Source: Syntrophobacteraceae bacterium (GTDB lineage Bacteria; Desulfobacterota; Syntrophobacteria; Syntrophobacterales; Syntrophobacteraceae). Taken from it: a DNA stretch of 44,495 bases. The notes under the pieces were generated by a model that was given only the letters and a program-made list of their open reading frames with translations, was not told where the DNA came from and made no database searches. Position 1 is the first letter of the stretch. Each line of letters begins with the position of its first letter. The position numbers and the translations under genes were made by a program. Below, in pieces: positions 1 to 7,426 of this stretch. Location of the stretch: positions 1 to 44,495 of the forward strand of contig JALOPI010000039.1 in assembly GCA_025453975.1 (NCBI GenBank), written 5' to 3'.

Positions 1-719
1 CAGCCTGCTGCGGCTCGGCCCTCGCCTGCGCCCCGCGTCACGAGGCCCCCCGCCCGTGCGAAAAAATTGCGCCGCGCACGCTTGCCGAAAGGACACATTC
101 TTTTGGCAATCTCTTCCGGCTTCGGGACCACCGTCTCAAGAGGTGCATGCTCCCCAACTTCTTCAAATACATCGTGGATGAAATGATCACTTGCCTGCTG
201 GCCGGTGAGATCCTCAAAGATCTCGCTCGCACAATCGAAGGGGACCTGAGCTGCAACCTTCACCGCCCGCTTCTGAATATCGAACTGCTTTTCTCTGCGA
301 CTGATCTCCGCAGCCGCATCAAGGGGAGCAAATCCTTGCTTGCAGTTCGTGCAGTAGAACCAGGGGCGTCTCAGTTCAAACGGCCCTTGCGCTGTTTGAA
401 GTTTCTTTCGGACCACTTGTCTGTGGGTGCAGCTCTTGCCGCAACGGGGACACGAGCACTCTTCCATGCTCAGCTCGGCCGAATACCGCTGCTCGATCAG
501 ATGCTGAAGACACGAGCCCAAAAAATCTTGTCTGCTCTTGGTCAGAAGGTCGCTCAGATCCGCCACGCTCGGCCTTCGATCCTTCTCAAAAACGACCATC
601 AGCTTGTCCAAAAACTTGTCGAGCTCTTCGTGCATGGCGTCTCGAAACCGTTGGGGGATTTTGGATTTGTCCTCAGCCCACTTCTCTGCGGAAAAATCAA
701 GTACACGCGCTGGCTCCAT
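1..719 (-). CDS. ISKra4-like transposase, 5' part (runs off the left edge)
   Basis: The minus strand is open from an ATG at 719 to the window edge (239 codons), with a strong GAGGAGG ribosome site just upstream. The product begins MEPARVLDFSAEKW. A zinc-ribbon-like part follows: SCPRCGKSC, then RRPWFYCTNCKQGFAPLD, two CxxC pairs in the order usual for ISKra4-family transposases. The catalytic C-terminal DDE part would lie outside the window, so it cannot be said whether the transposase is intact. It would move an insertion sequence by DNA transposition. The gene ends just left of a NERD gene on the same strand, and base composition is more AT-rich than in the rest of the window, fitting acquired DNA. 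Family assignment is by remembered motif pattern, not by search. Confidence 0.7.
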   Translation of the reverse strand, partial: MEPARVLDFSAEKWAEDKSKIPQRFRDAMHEELDKFLDKLMVVFEKDRRPSVADLSDLLTKSRQDFLGSCLQHLIEQRYSAELSMEECSCPRCGKSCTHRQVVRKKLQTAQGPFELRRPWFYCTNCKQGFAPLDAAAEISRREKQFDIQKRAVKVAAQVPFDCASEIFEDLTGQQASDHFIHDVFEEVGEHAPLETVVPKPEEIAKRMCPFGKRARRNFFARAGGLVTRGAGEGRAAAG

Positions 720-776
720 GCGACCTCCTCGTTAATGTCCCATGATTCCAGCCTCATTTATAACGGAGCTGTAGAA

Positions 777-816
777 ATGTCCACTGATTTGTTAGGATCA
801 AACATACATTGGACAT
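777..816. repeat. Short inverted repeat upstream of the transposase
   Basis: ATGTCCA at 777-783 and TGGACAT at 810-816 form a 7-base inverted repeat with a 26-base spacer, between the transposase start (719) and the end of the NERD gene (819). It could be part of the insertion-sequence end or an operator. No matching far end can be seen because the element leaves the window. Confidence 0.3.
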
Positions 817-818
817 AA

Positions 819-1682
819 TCAAATCAAGCCGAGGGTTAAGAAACTGGTAATGCTCCCTTCCCGAACGTATCTCGAAAGATGGAACGCCAGGAGCTTCACG
901 TCTTCAGAGGCAAGAACCGTCCTCTCATGATCCAGAAAAGCCGGCAGATTCCTGGGGTTGAGCACCCAGACCTCCGCTCCTTTGGGTTGCCTGGAAATAT
1001 ACCACCCGGGATAAAGTACGACCGGCCGGACTTTCACGGCCCGTCCGGCTGAATCTTGAATAAACTCCCGAAGCCAACCCGCTTCCGCTTTGGCCTGAAC
1101 AATGGGATCTCGGTCCGGAGTGAAACCATTTACGGCCACCTTTTCCCCGTCGTAAACGATCTCACAGCTCCCTCTCTCAGGTTTGCTGATGGTCTTGGTT
1201 TCAATGGTAAAAACGCCCGCGGCGCCAATAATAACGTGGTCGATATTGAAACCGTTTCCAATGACGTCATGAAAAACCCGATACCCCTTTTCCCGCAGGG
1301 TCTCGAGATATTGCCCGACCGCCTTTTCCCCGTCTCTCGCCTGGCGAAGGATTTTGAGTCTCCGGCGATACAAGAGAATCCTTGCCAGCGCGTAAAGAGC
1401 AATGGGTCCCATGGCCAAAGTGATCACCACAGGATGTGGCGGAAACTTCGAATACCAGCGCATCCACTCGTAGAGAATGGCAAAAGAAGCGATCGCGAAA
1501 GCGGCCGCATAGCTGCCGACTTCCTCGCTGATGATGGTATGAATCTTTTCATCGAGCGACTGGCCGGCGTTCCGAAGCGGCCTGGCCTTGAGGGGGGATT
1601 TCTTCGGGGTCTTCTTGCTCTTCAAGAATCCAAGTGTCATGTCTAACCCGTCCCGATCAGAAGACTTCACAAGTTCTGCCAT
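819..1682 (-). CDS. NERD-domain membrane protein
   Basis: A 287-residue protein. A basic N-terminus (about 1-50) is followed by two hydrophobic segments near residues 55-73 and 81-100. A NERD (nuclease-related) domain follows at about 115-230. The motif NIDHVIIGAAGVFTIETKT has the Asp and the E-x-K of the PD-(D/E)xK-like fold typical of this family. NERD proteins are predicted nucleases or DNA-processing proteins, often plasmid- or defence-associated; the real substrate here is unknown. The start at 1682 lacks a clear ribosome site. An internal ATG at 1640, preceded by a G-rich stretch, is an alternative. It lies between a transposase and a toxin-antitoxin pair on the same strand, in an apparent island, so a defence or mobile-element role is plausible but inferred. 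Confidence 0.75.
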   Translation of the reverse strand: MAELVKSSDRDGLDMTLGFLKSKKTPKKSPLKARPLRNAGQSLDEKIHTIISEEVGSYAAAFAIASFAILYEWMRWYSKFPPHPVVITLAMGPIALYALARILLYRRRLKILRQARDGEKAVGQYLETLREKGYRVFHDVIGNGFNIDHVIIGAAGVFTIETKTISKPERGSCEIVYDGEKVAVNGFTPDRDPIVQAKAEAGWLREFIQDSAGRAVKVRPVVLYPGWYISRQPKGAEVWVLNPRNLPAFLDHERTVLASEDVKLLAFHLSRYVREGSITSFLTLGLI

Positions 1683-1741
1683 TCCAAATCAGATCGGAAG
1701 AGGACCTCTGTTTCTTGAAGGCATCCAAAATCAGGGGCGTT

Positions 1742-2167
1742 CTACTGCGTAAGCACTTTGGCCAGAGCGGACAAAAACTCCGCCGGACTGACAATGAGGG
1801 TTTTGTTGAACCGTTTGGGAGGGAAATGCTTGGTGTTGCCGGTAATGAGAAAATCCGCCTGGGCTTCCAGGGCGCATTCCAAAAATTTGTTGTCTTCAGG
1901 ATCGTGTCTGGCAACGCTCAAGCGAATTTTCGGCTCCACCCAAAGAGCGGAAGACTTCAGCCGGGCAATGAGTTCTGCCACCTTTTGCCGGTTGAGCTTT
2001 TTGAACTTCTCCCGGGAGAGCACTTCCTCGTATTCCGAAACAATAGAATCGCTAAGACACAGGAGCGCGCGCTTCTCAAGAATGAGCGACACCAAAAGAT
2101 CCGGAACACTGCCGGATTTGAGAAGCGCCGACACCAAAACGTTGGTATCCATAACAACCTTGATCAT
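1742..2167 (-). CDS. PIN-domain toxin
   Basis: A 141-residue PIN-fold protein. MIKVVMDTNVLVSALL gives the first acidic residue (Asp7). SEYEEVL supplies the central Glu, and DPEDNKFLECALEAQADFLITGN the remaining Asp residues of the metal site. Length and motifs fit the 'putative toxin-antitoxin system toxin component, PIN family'. Such proteins are Mg2+-dependent ribonucleases that cleave tRNA, rRNA or mRNA when free of antitoxin; the target here is unknown. It begins 9 bases downstream of the stop of a Phd/YefM-like antitoxin on the same strand, so the two are very likely one transcript with antitoxin first. No truncation or missing motif is visible. Confidence 0.85.
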   Translation of the reverse strand: MIKVVMDTNVLVSALLKSGSVPDLLVSLILEKRALLCLSDSIVSEYEEVLSREKFKKLNRQKVAELIARLKSSALWVEPKIRLSVARHDPEDNKFLECALEAQADFLITGNTKHFPPKRFNKTLIVSPAEFLSALAKVLTQ

Positions 2168-2176
2168 GGGTCAAGA

Positions 2177-2473
2177 TCACTTCTTGGCGGGTCTTTTTGA
2201 ACGGCGAGAGGCCCGGATCTCAGCTTCGATTTCCCCGTCGGTCATCTTGTCGAGCCCCGCTTTTTTGGCATCAAGTTGAATCTCCGCCAAAAGGGCGTCT
2301 TTTTTGACGAAGTTGCGAAGATAATCCTCCACGCCCAAAATCACCACCGCCGGTTTTCCCCGCCGACTCACCAAAAACCTCGTATTTTGTTTTTCCGCCT
2401 CTTCCATCACCTCACCCAAGCGGGTGCGGACAGACAAGGCGTCAATCAGTTTGGTCATGGCTTTTTCACTCAT
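2177..2473 (-). CDS. Phd/YefM-family antitoxin
   Basis: About 98 residues. The N-terminal half (SVRTRLGEVMEEAEKQNTRFLVSRRGKPAVVILGVEDYLR) matches the Phd/YefM DNA-binding fold. The charged C-terminal tail (LDKMTDGEIEAEIRASRRSKR) would wrap and neutralise the toxin. I chose the ATG at 2473 because AAGGGG lies 7 bases before it. An in-frame ATG at 2494 would add seven residues and has no good ribosome site. It precedes the PIN toxin gene by 9 bases and has a palindromic site immediately upstream, as expected for an autoregulated toxin-antitoxin operon. Pairing Phd-type antitoxins with PIN toxins is known in other bacteria. Confidence 0.85.
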   Translation of the reverse strand: MSEKAMTKLIDALSVRTRLGEVMEEAEKQNTRFLVSRRGKPAVVILGVEDYLRNFVKKDALLAEIQLDAKKAGLDKMTDGEIEAEIRASRRSKRPAKK

Positions 2474-2494
2474 CGAGTTTCCCCTTAAACTCAT

Positions 2495-2524
2495 TAGTTA
2501 AATGCACAGTTAACTACATTGTAG
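2495..2524 (-). promoter_or_regulatory. Palindromic operator of the Phd/PIN operon
   Basis: Two inverted repeats lie directly upstream of the antitoxin start: TAGTTAA (2495-2501) with TTAACTA (2510-2516), and CTACATTGTAG (2514-2524). Phd/YefM antitoxins bind such palindromes to repress their own operon. The AT-rich context also makes this the likely promoter. Binding is inferred from position only. Confidence 0.55.
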
Positions 2525-2695
2525 CATAGGGGAAAATTTCGTGAAAGAACAGTCGGGGTTGTCCGGGATGCCCCCGACCATATGGGTGAATTCTATGGGT
2601 GCGGCCACCCATAGAATGGCTTTCCAAGCCACACATAATACTGACACCTCACCACACAATACACGTAAATTCAATGCCTTACACTTTAAGCCCAA

Positions 2696-2742
2696 GACTA
2701 CGAATCCGTAGGTCAGAGGTTCGAATCCTCTTGGGCGCGCCA
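2696..2742 (+). other. 3' fragment of tRNA-Arg(ACG): likely attachment site
   Basis: The last ~47 bases of a tRNA are present: the anticodon loop CTACGAA, a variable region, the T arm AGAGG-TTCGAAT-CCTCT, the acceptor strand TGGGCGC, discriminator G and an encoded CCA at 2740-2742. The 5' half (acceptor GCGCCC and D arm) is absent: the sequence before 2696 has no D-arm pattern and cannot pair with the acceptor strand. A tRNA fragment starting at the anticodon loop is the classic result of tyrosine-recombinase integration, so this is probably attL or attR of an island lying to the left. No integrase is visible in the window. Confidence 0.7.
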
Positions 2743-2752
2743 GAAAATTCAA

Positions 2753-2785
2753 GGGGTTACGGCGATCAGGCTGTAACCCCTTTTT
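2753..2785 (+). terminator. Intrinsic terminator after the tRNA fragment
   Basis: GGGGTTAC (2753-2760) pairs with GTAACCCC (2773-2780) around a 12-base loop and is followed by TTTTT. This is a normal rho-independent terminator for rightward transcription, as would sit behind the tRNA-Arg gene whose 3' end is just upstream. Confidence 0.8.
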
Positions 2786-3013
2786 CGTTGCGTGCGCGTC
2801 CCGCCTCGAGGATGTTGTTCAGCGCACATGCCTTTTATGGTAGACTTCTCCACGCGACTTCCCACCCATTGGCTCGAGCATCCGGAATCCGTGCCGGATA
2901 CTATTTTCTCCAGCATCAACAAAGGGTTCATCCAATCGCTGGGAATTCCGTTTCGGCTCAATCCTGCCCGCTTCGTGCTCACCAACCGACATTGAGCTTC
3001 CAGCCTGGAGGGA
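2786..3013. other. No recognised gene; possible remnant reading frame
   Basis: A plus-strand frame ending near 2995 encodes a peptide containing PTHWLEHPESVPDTIFSSI that reads protein-like, but it has no convincing start and I do not recognise it. It may be the tail of a decayed gene at the island junction. Nothing else is visible here. Confidence 0.3.
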
Positions 3014-4247
3014 ATGATGGAACCAGAAGTAGGTGAGCTCCAACGCCTGAGGGAAGCCCGAGAGGGCAGAGCGCCCTGGAAGAAGTGGGGCCCGTATCTG
3101 AGCGAGCGCCAGTGGGGGACCGTACGCGAGGATTACAGCGAGACGGGTGACGCCTGGAGCTATTTCACTCACGATCAGGCGCGCTCCCGGGCCTACCGCT
3201 GAAGACGGATTGGCCGGGATATGCGACGACAAGCAGCGGTTATGCTTCGCTCTGGCCCTGTGGAACGGCCGGGACCCCATCATCAAGGAAAGGCTTTTCG
3301 GCCTCACCAATGCCGAGGGCAACCACGGTGAGGATGTCAAGGAATACTACTTTTATCTGGACAATACTCCAAGCCACGCCTACATGAAATGCCTCAACAA
3401 GTACCCACAGAAGACCTTTCCCTATGCCGATCTGGTGGATACCAACGGAAGCCGCAACCGTCATGAGATGGAGTATGAGCTCCTGGACACGGGTGTCTTC
3501 GATGAGGATCGCTATTTCGATGTCTTCGTGGAATATGCCCTGGCTGATCCCGAAGACATCCTCATCCGCATCACCGTCGCCAACCGAGGACCGGAGCCTG
3601 CCCATGTTCACGTTCTCCCGCACCTCTGGTTCCGCAACACATGGTCCTGGCTCGAAGGGGCGCCCCGCCCGGAGCTGAAACGGATGCCCGGCTCCTCGGA
3701 CTTCCAGGTCATCGCCGCCGGCCACCCCCAGCTTGGCGATCGATTCCTGGCCTGCGAAAACAAGCCGGCGCTTGTTTTCACCGAAAACGAAACCAATCAT
3801 GAACGCCTCTTCGGCGGCAACTCCAACTGGCGTGGCCCCATCTGGCTCCCGGTCAACACGCTCATCATCCGTGCCTTGCTGGGGTACTATCTGTACTATG
3901 GGGACCGATTCAGAATCGAATGCCCCACGGGCTCGGGCCACACCATGAACCTCTTCGAAGTGGCCCGGGAGATCGCCAACCGCTTGAGCCGCATCTTCCT
4001 CCGGGATGAGCAGGGCCGGCGGCCCCTCTACGGCGGGACGGAGAAATTCCAGAATGACCCCCATTGGCGGGATTACATCCTCTTCCACGAGTATTTCCAT
4101 GGGGATAACGGTGCGGGACTTGGCGCGTCCCATCAGACCGGCTGGACGGGCATCATCGCCAAGACCCTCCAGATGTTTGCCTCGCTGGACCCCAGGGAGC
4201 TCCTGGAGACCGGCAGGGTCGGACCGGTATTGATGCGCTCACGATAG
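3014..4247 (+). pseudogene. Decayed GH63/MGH1-like glycosidase
   Basis: An ATG at 3014 follows a GGAGGG ribosome site. The frame reads [31 protein letters not shown], typical of the N-terminus of large MGH1-like/GH63 glycosidases. It stops at a TGA near 3200 (after ARSRAYR). The same protein resumes in another frame ([26 protein letters not shown]) to 4247, so a few bases were lost at about 3200. A second lesion is a large internal deletion near 3808-3816: the N-domain motif [13 protein letters not shown] joins directly to the C-terminal-domain motif [15 protein letters not shown]. Family members are about 800-900 residues; only about 410 codons remain, so most of the catalytic (alpha/alpha)6 barrel is missing. 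It lies immediately outside the tRNA-Arg attachment site. Confidence 0.85.
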
Positions 4248-4340
4248 GGGGATGGAATCGGTTTTACCGGCGATGCTTCATGGGAGCATTCCTTGCCGTG
4301 AAACATGGACACACTTCCACAACTTTTACAAAGGAGGTCG

Positions 4341-5168
4341 ATGATGAAGCATCTGAAAGGGGGAGCGGTCCTGCTCCTCATGCTCTTCGGGGCGCTGGCC
4401 GCTCCGGGGCTTGCCCAGAGCCAGGGAGAGTCTCAACAACCGGCCGCTTCCGATGCCATGGCGATCATCAAGCGGATGGCCGAATTCCTGGCGGCGGCTC
4501 CGGCCTTGAGTGTGACGGTGCGGGCCGGATATGACGTGGTTCAGGAATCGGGGCAGAAGGTTGAGTTCGGCGACCTCGTGACCTACACGCTCAAACGACC
4601 GGATCGCTTCCGGGTTGACGGGCAAAAGAGCAGCGGGGAAAAAGGATTCATCCTGTTTGACGGTAAAGAGATCACGGCCATGGGGGCCGGCGCCAAGGTC
4701 TATGCGGCAACATCCAAGCCCGGCACCATTCAGGAGGCCGTTCCGTACATGGTCAGCACCCTGGAGCTGGAAATACCCCTGGCCCTTCTCTTCGTCGGGA
4801 CTACCGGCCCCGACATGCTCGAAGGCGTGGAGTCCGCGTATTACGTCGAGACCAACTTCCTCATGGGGCTGCCGTGCGACCACATCGCCGCTCGCACCGA
4901 GACCGTCGATTTTCAGCTGTGGATTTCCCAGGGCGACCGGCCTCTCCCGCAGCGCATCGTGCTCACCTACAAGGATGAGCCCGGTGAGCCGCAGTTCTGG
5001 GGGCAGTTCATGGATTGGAGCTTCAGCCCGGATGTGTCCGACGCGGTCTTTTCCTTCACACCTCCCCCCGGTGTCGACAGGATCCGATTCCTGGCGGAAG
5101 TCGAGCGGGAGCTGGAAGCATCCAGGGCTGCTCCCAAAGCCTCGGGCAAGAAAGGAGGCAAGCGATGA
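4341..5168 (+). CDS. Secreted DUF2092 protein
   Basis: About 275 residues with a signal peptide (KHLKGGAVLLLMLFGALAAPGLAQS). The rest matches the DUF2092 type: a DAMAIIKRMAEFLAAAPALSVTV opening, then YTLKRPDRFRVDG and LFDGKEITAMG. The fold is thought to resemble the lipoprotein carriers LolA/LolB, binding a hydrophobic ligand in the periplasm; no substrate is known. AAGGAGG sits 3 bases before the ATG at 4341 and 6 before a second ATG at 4344; either may be used. Its stop overlaps the next start (ATGA), so the two are translationally coupled and probably act together. The C-terminus is basic (KASGKKGGKR). Confidence 0.8.
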   Translation: MMKHLKGGAVLLLMLFGALAAPGLAQSQGESQQPAASDAMAIIKRMAEFLAAAPALSVTVRAGYDVVQESGQKVEFGDLVTYTLKRPDRFRVDGQKSSGEKGFILFDGKEITAMGAGAKVYAATSKPGTIQEAVPYMVSTLELEIPLALLFVGTTGPDMLEGVESAYYVETNFLMGLPCDHIAARTETVDFQLWISQGDRPLPQRIVLTYKDEPGEPQFWGQFMDWSFSPDVSDAVFSFTPPPGVDRIRFLAEVERELEASRAAPKASGKKGGKR

Positions 5169-5812
5169 TTCCACGTCCTCTGCTCAAGGCATTTGCCGTT
5201 CAGACCCTCGCCCTCTTTGCCGTGGTGACGATCCTGGGTGACTTCGCCCTGGCCCAGCGCGGCCAGGGAAGAGGTGGCAGAGGTGGCGGCGCCAAGATGA
5301 GCGGCCATTCCGGCGGATTCAACCGCCGCGGCCCGGCATCGGGGGGAAATTTCGTTTCGCGTCCCGGCATGGGGATCAAGCCCGCACGACCCGGGAGCGC
5401 CATCAGGCCCCACCGGCCGGGAAGGCCCGGAGGGGGCCGCCCACCGGCATGGGATCGTCCCCATCGTCCCAACAACCGACCGGGACGACCCGGAGCCATA
5501 CACCGCCCCGGTGGTGTACACCACCACCACTATTACGACCGGTGGGATCGCCGGGATCGGTGGGAGGAGCGCCGTGACGACTGGCGCAGATGGCGCAGAC
5601 GAGCTGCCATCGGAGCGGGCATTGCCGCCGGCGCCCTGGCCATCGGAGCCATCGTGAGCGCGTCCCAGTGGGGGTCCCTGGGCTGCACGCCTGAGACCGT
5701 CATCGTCGGGGGCGTCACCTTTTACCGCTGCGGCCCCAACTGGTACGAGCGCGTTTTCGAGGGGAGCGGTGACGTCACCTATATCGTCGTCAACCCGCCG
5801 CCGGGCTACTGA
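5165..5812 (+). CDS. Small secreted Gly/Arg-rich protein coupled to DUF2092
   Basis: 215 residues. A signal peptide (residues 1-31, ending FALAQ) leads into a long low-complexity region rich in Gly, Arg, Pro and His (about 32-140, including HHHHYYDRWDRRDRWEERR). A hydrophobic stretch follows (AAIGAGIAAGALAIGAIVSA). The C-terminal domain is CTPETVIVGGVTFYRCGPNWYERVF and has two Cys that could form a disulfide. The start is an ATG overlapping the previous stop, with GGAGG upstream. Similar short proteins are often encoded beside DUF2092 genes, and the C-terminal part resembles the end of DUF6515-type proteins, but I do not know a function. The hydrophobic stretch may anchor or cross a membrane. 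Confidence 0.7.
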   Translation: MIPRPLLKAFAVQTLALFAVVTILGDFALAQRGQGRGGRGGGAKMSGHSGGFNRRGPASGGNFVSRPGMGIKPARPGSAIRPHRPGRPGGGRPPAWDRPHRPNNRPGRPGAIHRPGGVHHHHYYDRWDRRDRWEERRDDWRRWRRRAAIGAGIAAGALAIGAIVSASQWGSLGCTPETVIVGGVTFYRCGPNWYERVFEGSGDVTYIVVNPPPGY

Positions 5813-5830
5813 TCGGCTGCCTCCCCCCCG

Positions 5831-5948
5831 GCCCATTCAGGGCTTCTCATCCGCTGAATGGGCATTGCCCGTCTGGACACTCAACGACTCACCCTTTGGA
5901 AGCATGCTTGCCGGCGGGCGGGGAGGAAAGCCCCCGCCCGCCGGCAAG
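5831..5948. terminator. Two strong hairpins between convergent genes
   Basis: GCCCATTCAG (5831-5840) pairs with CTGAATGGGC (5854-5863). A second, perfect 17-bp stem pairs 5907-5923 with 5932-5948 around an 8-base loop. Neither has a run of Ts, but the position between two convergent genes suits bidirectional termination or transcript-end protection. Confidence 0.6.
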
Positions 5949-5980
5949 GGGCATCCGCCATCCATGGGAGCCCCGCGGCC

Positions 5981-7324
5981 CTACGGCGCCAGCGCCCGGA
6001 AGAGTATGAGCACGTACAAGGCGGAGACGGCCAGCTGGCAGACGGCGATGGGCACCCCGTAGCGGGCAAAGGTGACGAAGGTCACGGGCTTGCCGTGGGC
6101 CGCGCAGATCCCGGCTCCCACCACGTTGGCCGATGCGCCGATGAGGGTCGCGTTCCCCCCGAGGGTCCCGCTGAACATCATGGCCACGAAAACGGGCAGC
6201 GTGGAGGTCGGCCAGTCGGTGAAAGCCGTCCCCATGGCCAGCTCCGGCACCAGTTCGGCGGCCACCAGGTAGCCTTTGACCAGAAGCAGCATCGCCGCCA
6301 CGACGGGGATGTTCGCCAGCACGCTGGAGGTCGCGCTGACGCCGACGAGCATGACCATGGCCACCAGGGGAAGATCCGTGCCGAACCACTCCGTCATTTC
6401 CCTGGACAGACCCTGGAGGATGCCGGTCCTCGTGAACGCTTCCACCATGAGGAACATGCACGTGAGGAAGAGAAGCGTCTTCCAGTCCACGTCGGTGAGC
6501 ACCCGGTCCACGGACTCGACTTTCAGCCCGTAGACGACCAGGAGGGCCAGGGAGGCTCCAATCATGGCCACGGAAGGTGGAACCACGGGAATGGGCAGGA
6601 CCTCGCCGACGAGAAAGAGCAGAATCATCAGGGCCAGCACCAGGATGGCCAGCAGGCAGAAAGACGGTCGCTCGAGGGGCGGTACCGCCAGGTCCTCGGG
6701 CAGGGATCTCCGGACTTTCCAGATGTCTTTGAGCATCCACGGGAGGGCAGGGACGAGGACCAGGACGGATAGAAGCCCCCCCAGGCTGACCTTCCGGAGG
6801 TACTCCCCGAAGCTCATGCCGATGGAGCTCCCCACGAGGAAGGTGGCGGGGTCGCCCACCAGGGTCAGAAGGCCCGCGGAATTGCTGATGATGGCCGTGA
6901 GAACCACGGGAGCCACGAAATCGACCTCGAGGGCCATGGCCACGCGGATGACGATGGGAGCCAGCAGGATCACCGTGGTGGCGTTGGGCAGGACGGCACA
7001 AAGAGGGGCCGTCAGGATGACCAGGCCCAGAAGGAACCGCTTGCCGCTTCCGCGCGTCGCACGCAGGTAGCGGGCTCCCAGCTGGTCGAAGATGCCCGTG
7101 GGCACCAGGGTTCGGGCCACCACCATGCCGCCGAAGAGGAGCGCGATGGAGCCCCCGGCGTTCTGCGCCGCCTGCAGGAATTCGTTGCGCGTGAAAGCGC
7201 CGAAAAAGAGCATGACACTGACGCCCAGCATGGCGGCCAGGGCCATGTCGAGCAGGTTGAAGGCAATGGCGAGGATCACCGCGGCAAAGACGATGAGGAC
7301 GAGGGCAACTTGAAAATCGCTCAT
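5981..7324 (-). CDS. ArsB/NhaD-type (ion transporter superfamily) membrane transporter
   Basis: 447 residues, almost entirely hydrophobic, with about 11 predicted membrane helices and a basic cytoplasmic loop in the middle (KDIWKVRRSLPEDLAVPPLERPS). Two related halves contain family-like signatures: LPNATTVILLAPIVIRVA with NSAGLLTLVGDPATFL in the first, and SVLANIPVVAAMLLL with GTLGGNATLIGASANVV in the second. The Asn-Ala-Thr and Gly-Asp-Pro patterns are typical of ArsB/NhaD/P-protein permeases, which exchange Na+/H+ or move anions; the substrate cannot be told. The start at 7324 is preceded by GAAGAG at good spacing. The gene stands alone, convergent with the DUF2092 pair. Confidence 0.8.
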   Translation of the reverse strand: MSDFQVALVLIVFAAVILAIAFNLLDMALAAMLGVSVMLFFGAFTRNEFLQAAQNAGGSIALLFGGMVVARTLVPTGIFDQLGARYLRATRGSGKRFLLGLVILTAPLCAVLPNATTVILLAPIVIRVAMALEVDFVAPVVLTAIISNSAGLLTLVGDPATFLVGSSIGMSFGEYLRKVSLGGLLSVLVLVPALPWMLKDIWKVRRSLPEDLAVPPLERPSFCLLAILVLALMILLFLVGEVLPIPVVPPSVAMIGASLALLVVYGLKVESVDRVLTDVDWKTLLFLTCMFLMVEAFTRTGILQGLSREMTEWFGTDLPLVAMVMLVGVSATSSVLANIPVVAAMLLLVKGYLVAAELVPELAMGTAFTDWPTSTLPVFVAMMFSGTLGGNATLIGASANVVGAGICAAHGKPVTFVTFARYGVPIAVCQLAVSALYVLILFRALAP

Positions 7325-7426
7325 GGGGATTTTCTCTTCAGGAACGGGTCGGTACTCCCGGCGGGGCCCCACATGCCCCGGACCGCGCTGGGCAGGGGGA
7401 TGGCATCCCCTCGACGGCCCGGGTGC

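Noticed and set aside
147..818. A 223-codon plus-strand frame at the left end
   Set aside because: It lies opposite the transposase, whose minus frame has zinc-ribbon motifs and a strong ribosome site.
2650..2742. A complete tRNA-Arg gene
   Set aside because: The 3' half is excellent, but no acceptor 5' strand or D arm exists upstream, so only a fragment is present.
3195..3205. Selenocysteine read-through at the TGA in the glycosidase remnant
   Set aside because: The frame beyond this TGA is not homologous; the protein resumes in another frame, so this is a frameshift.
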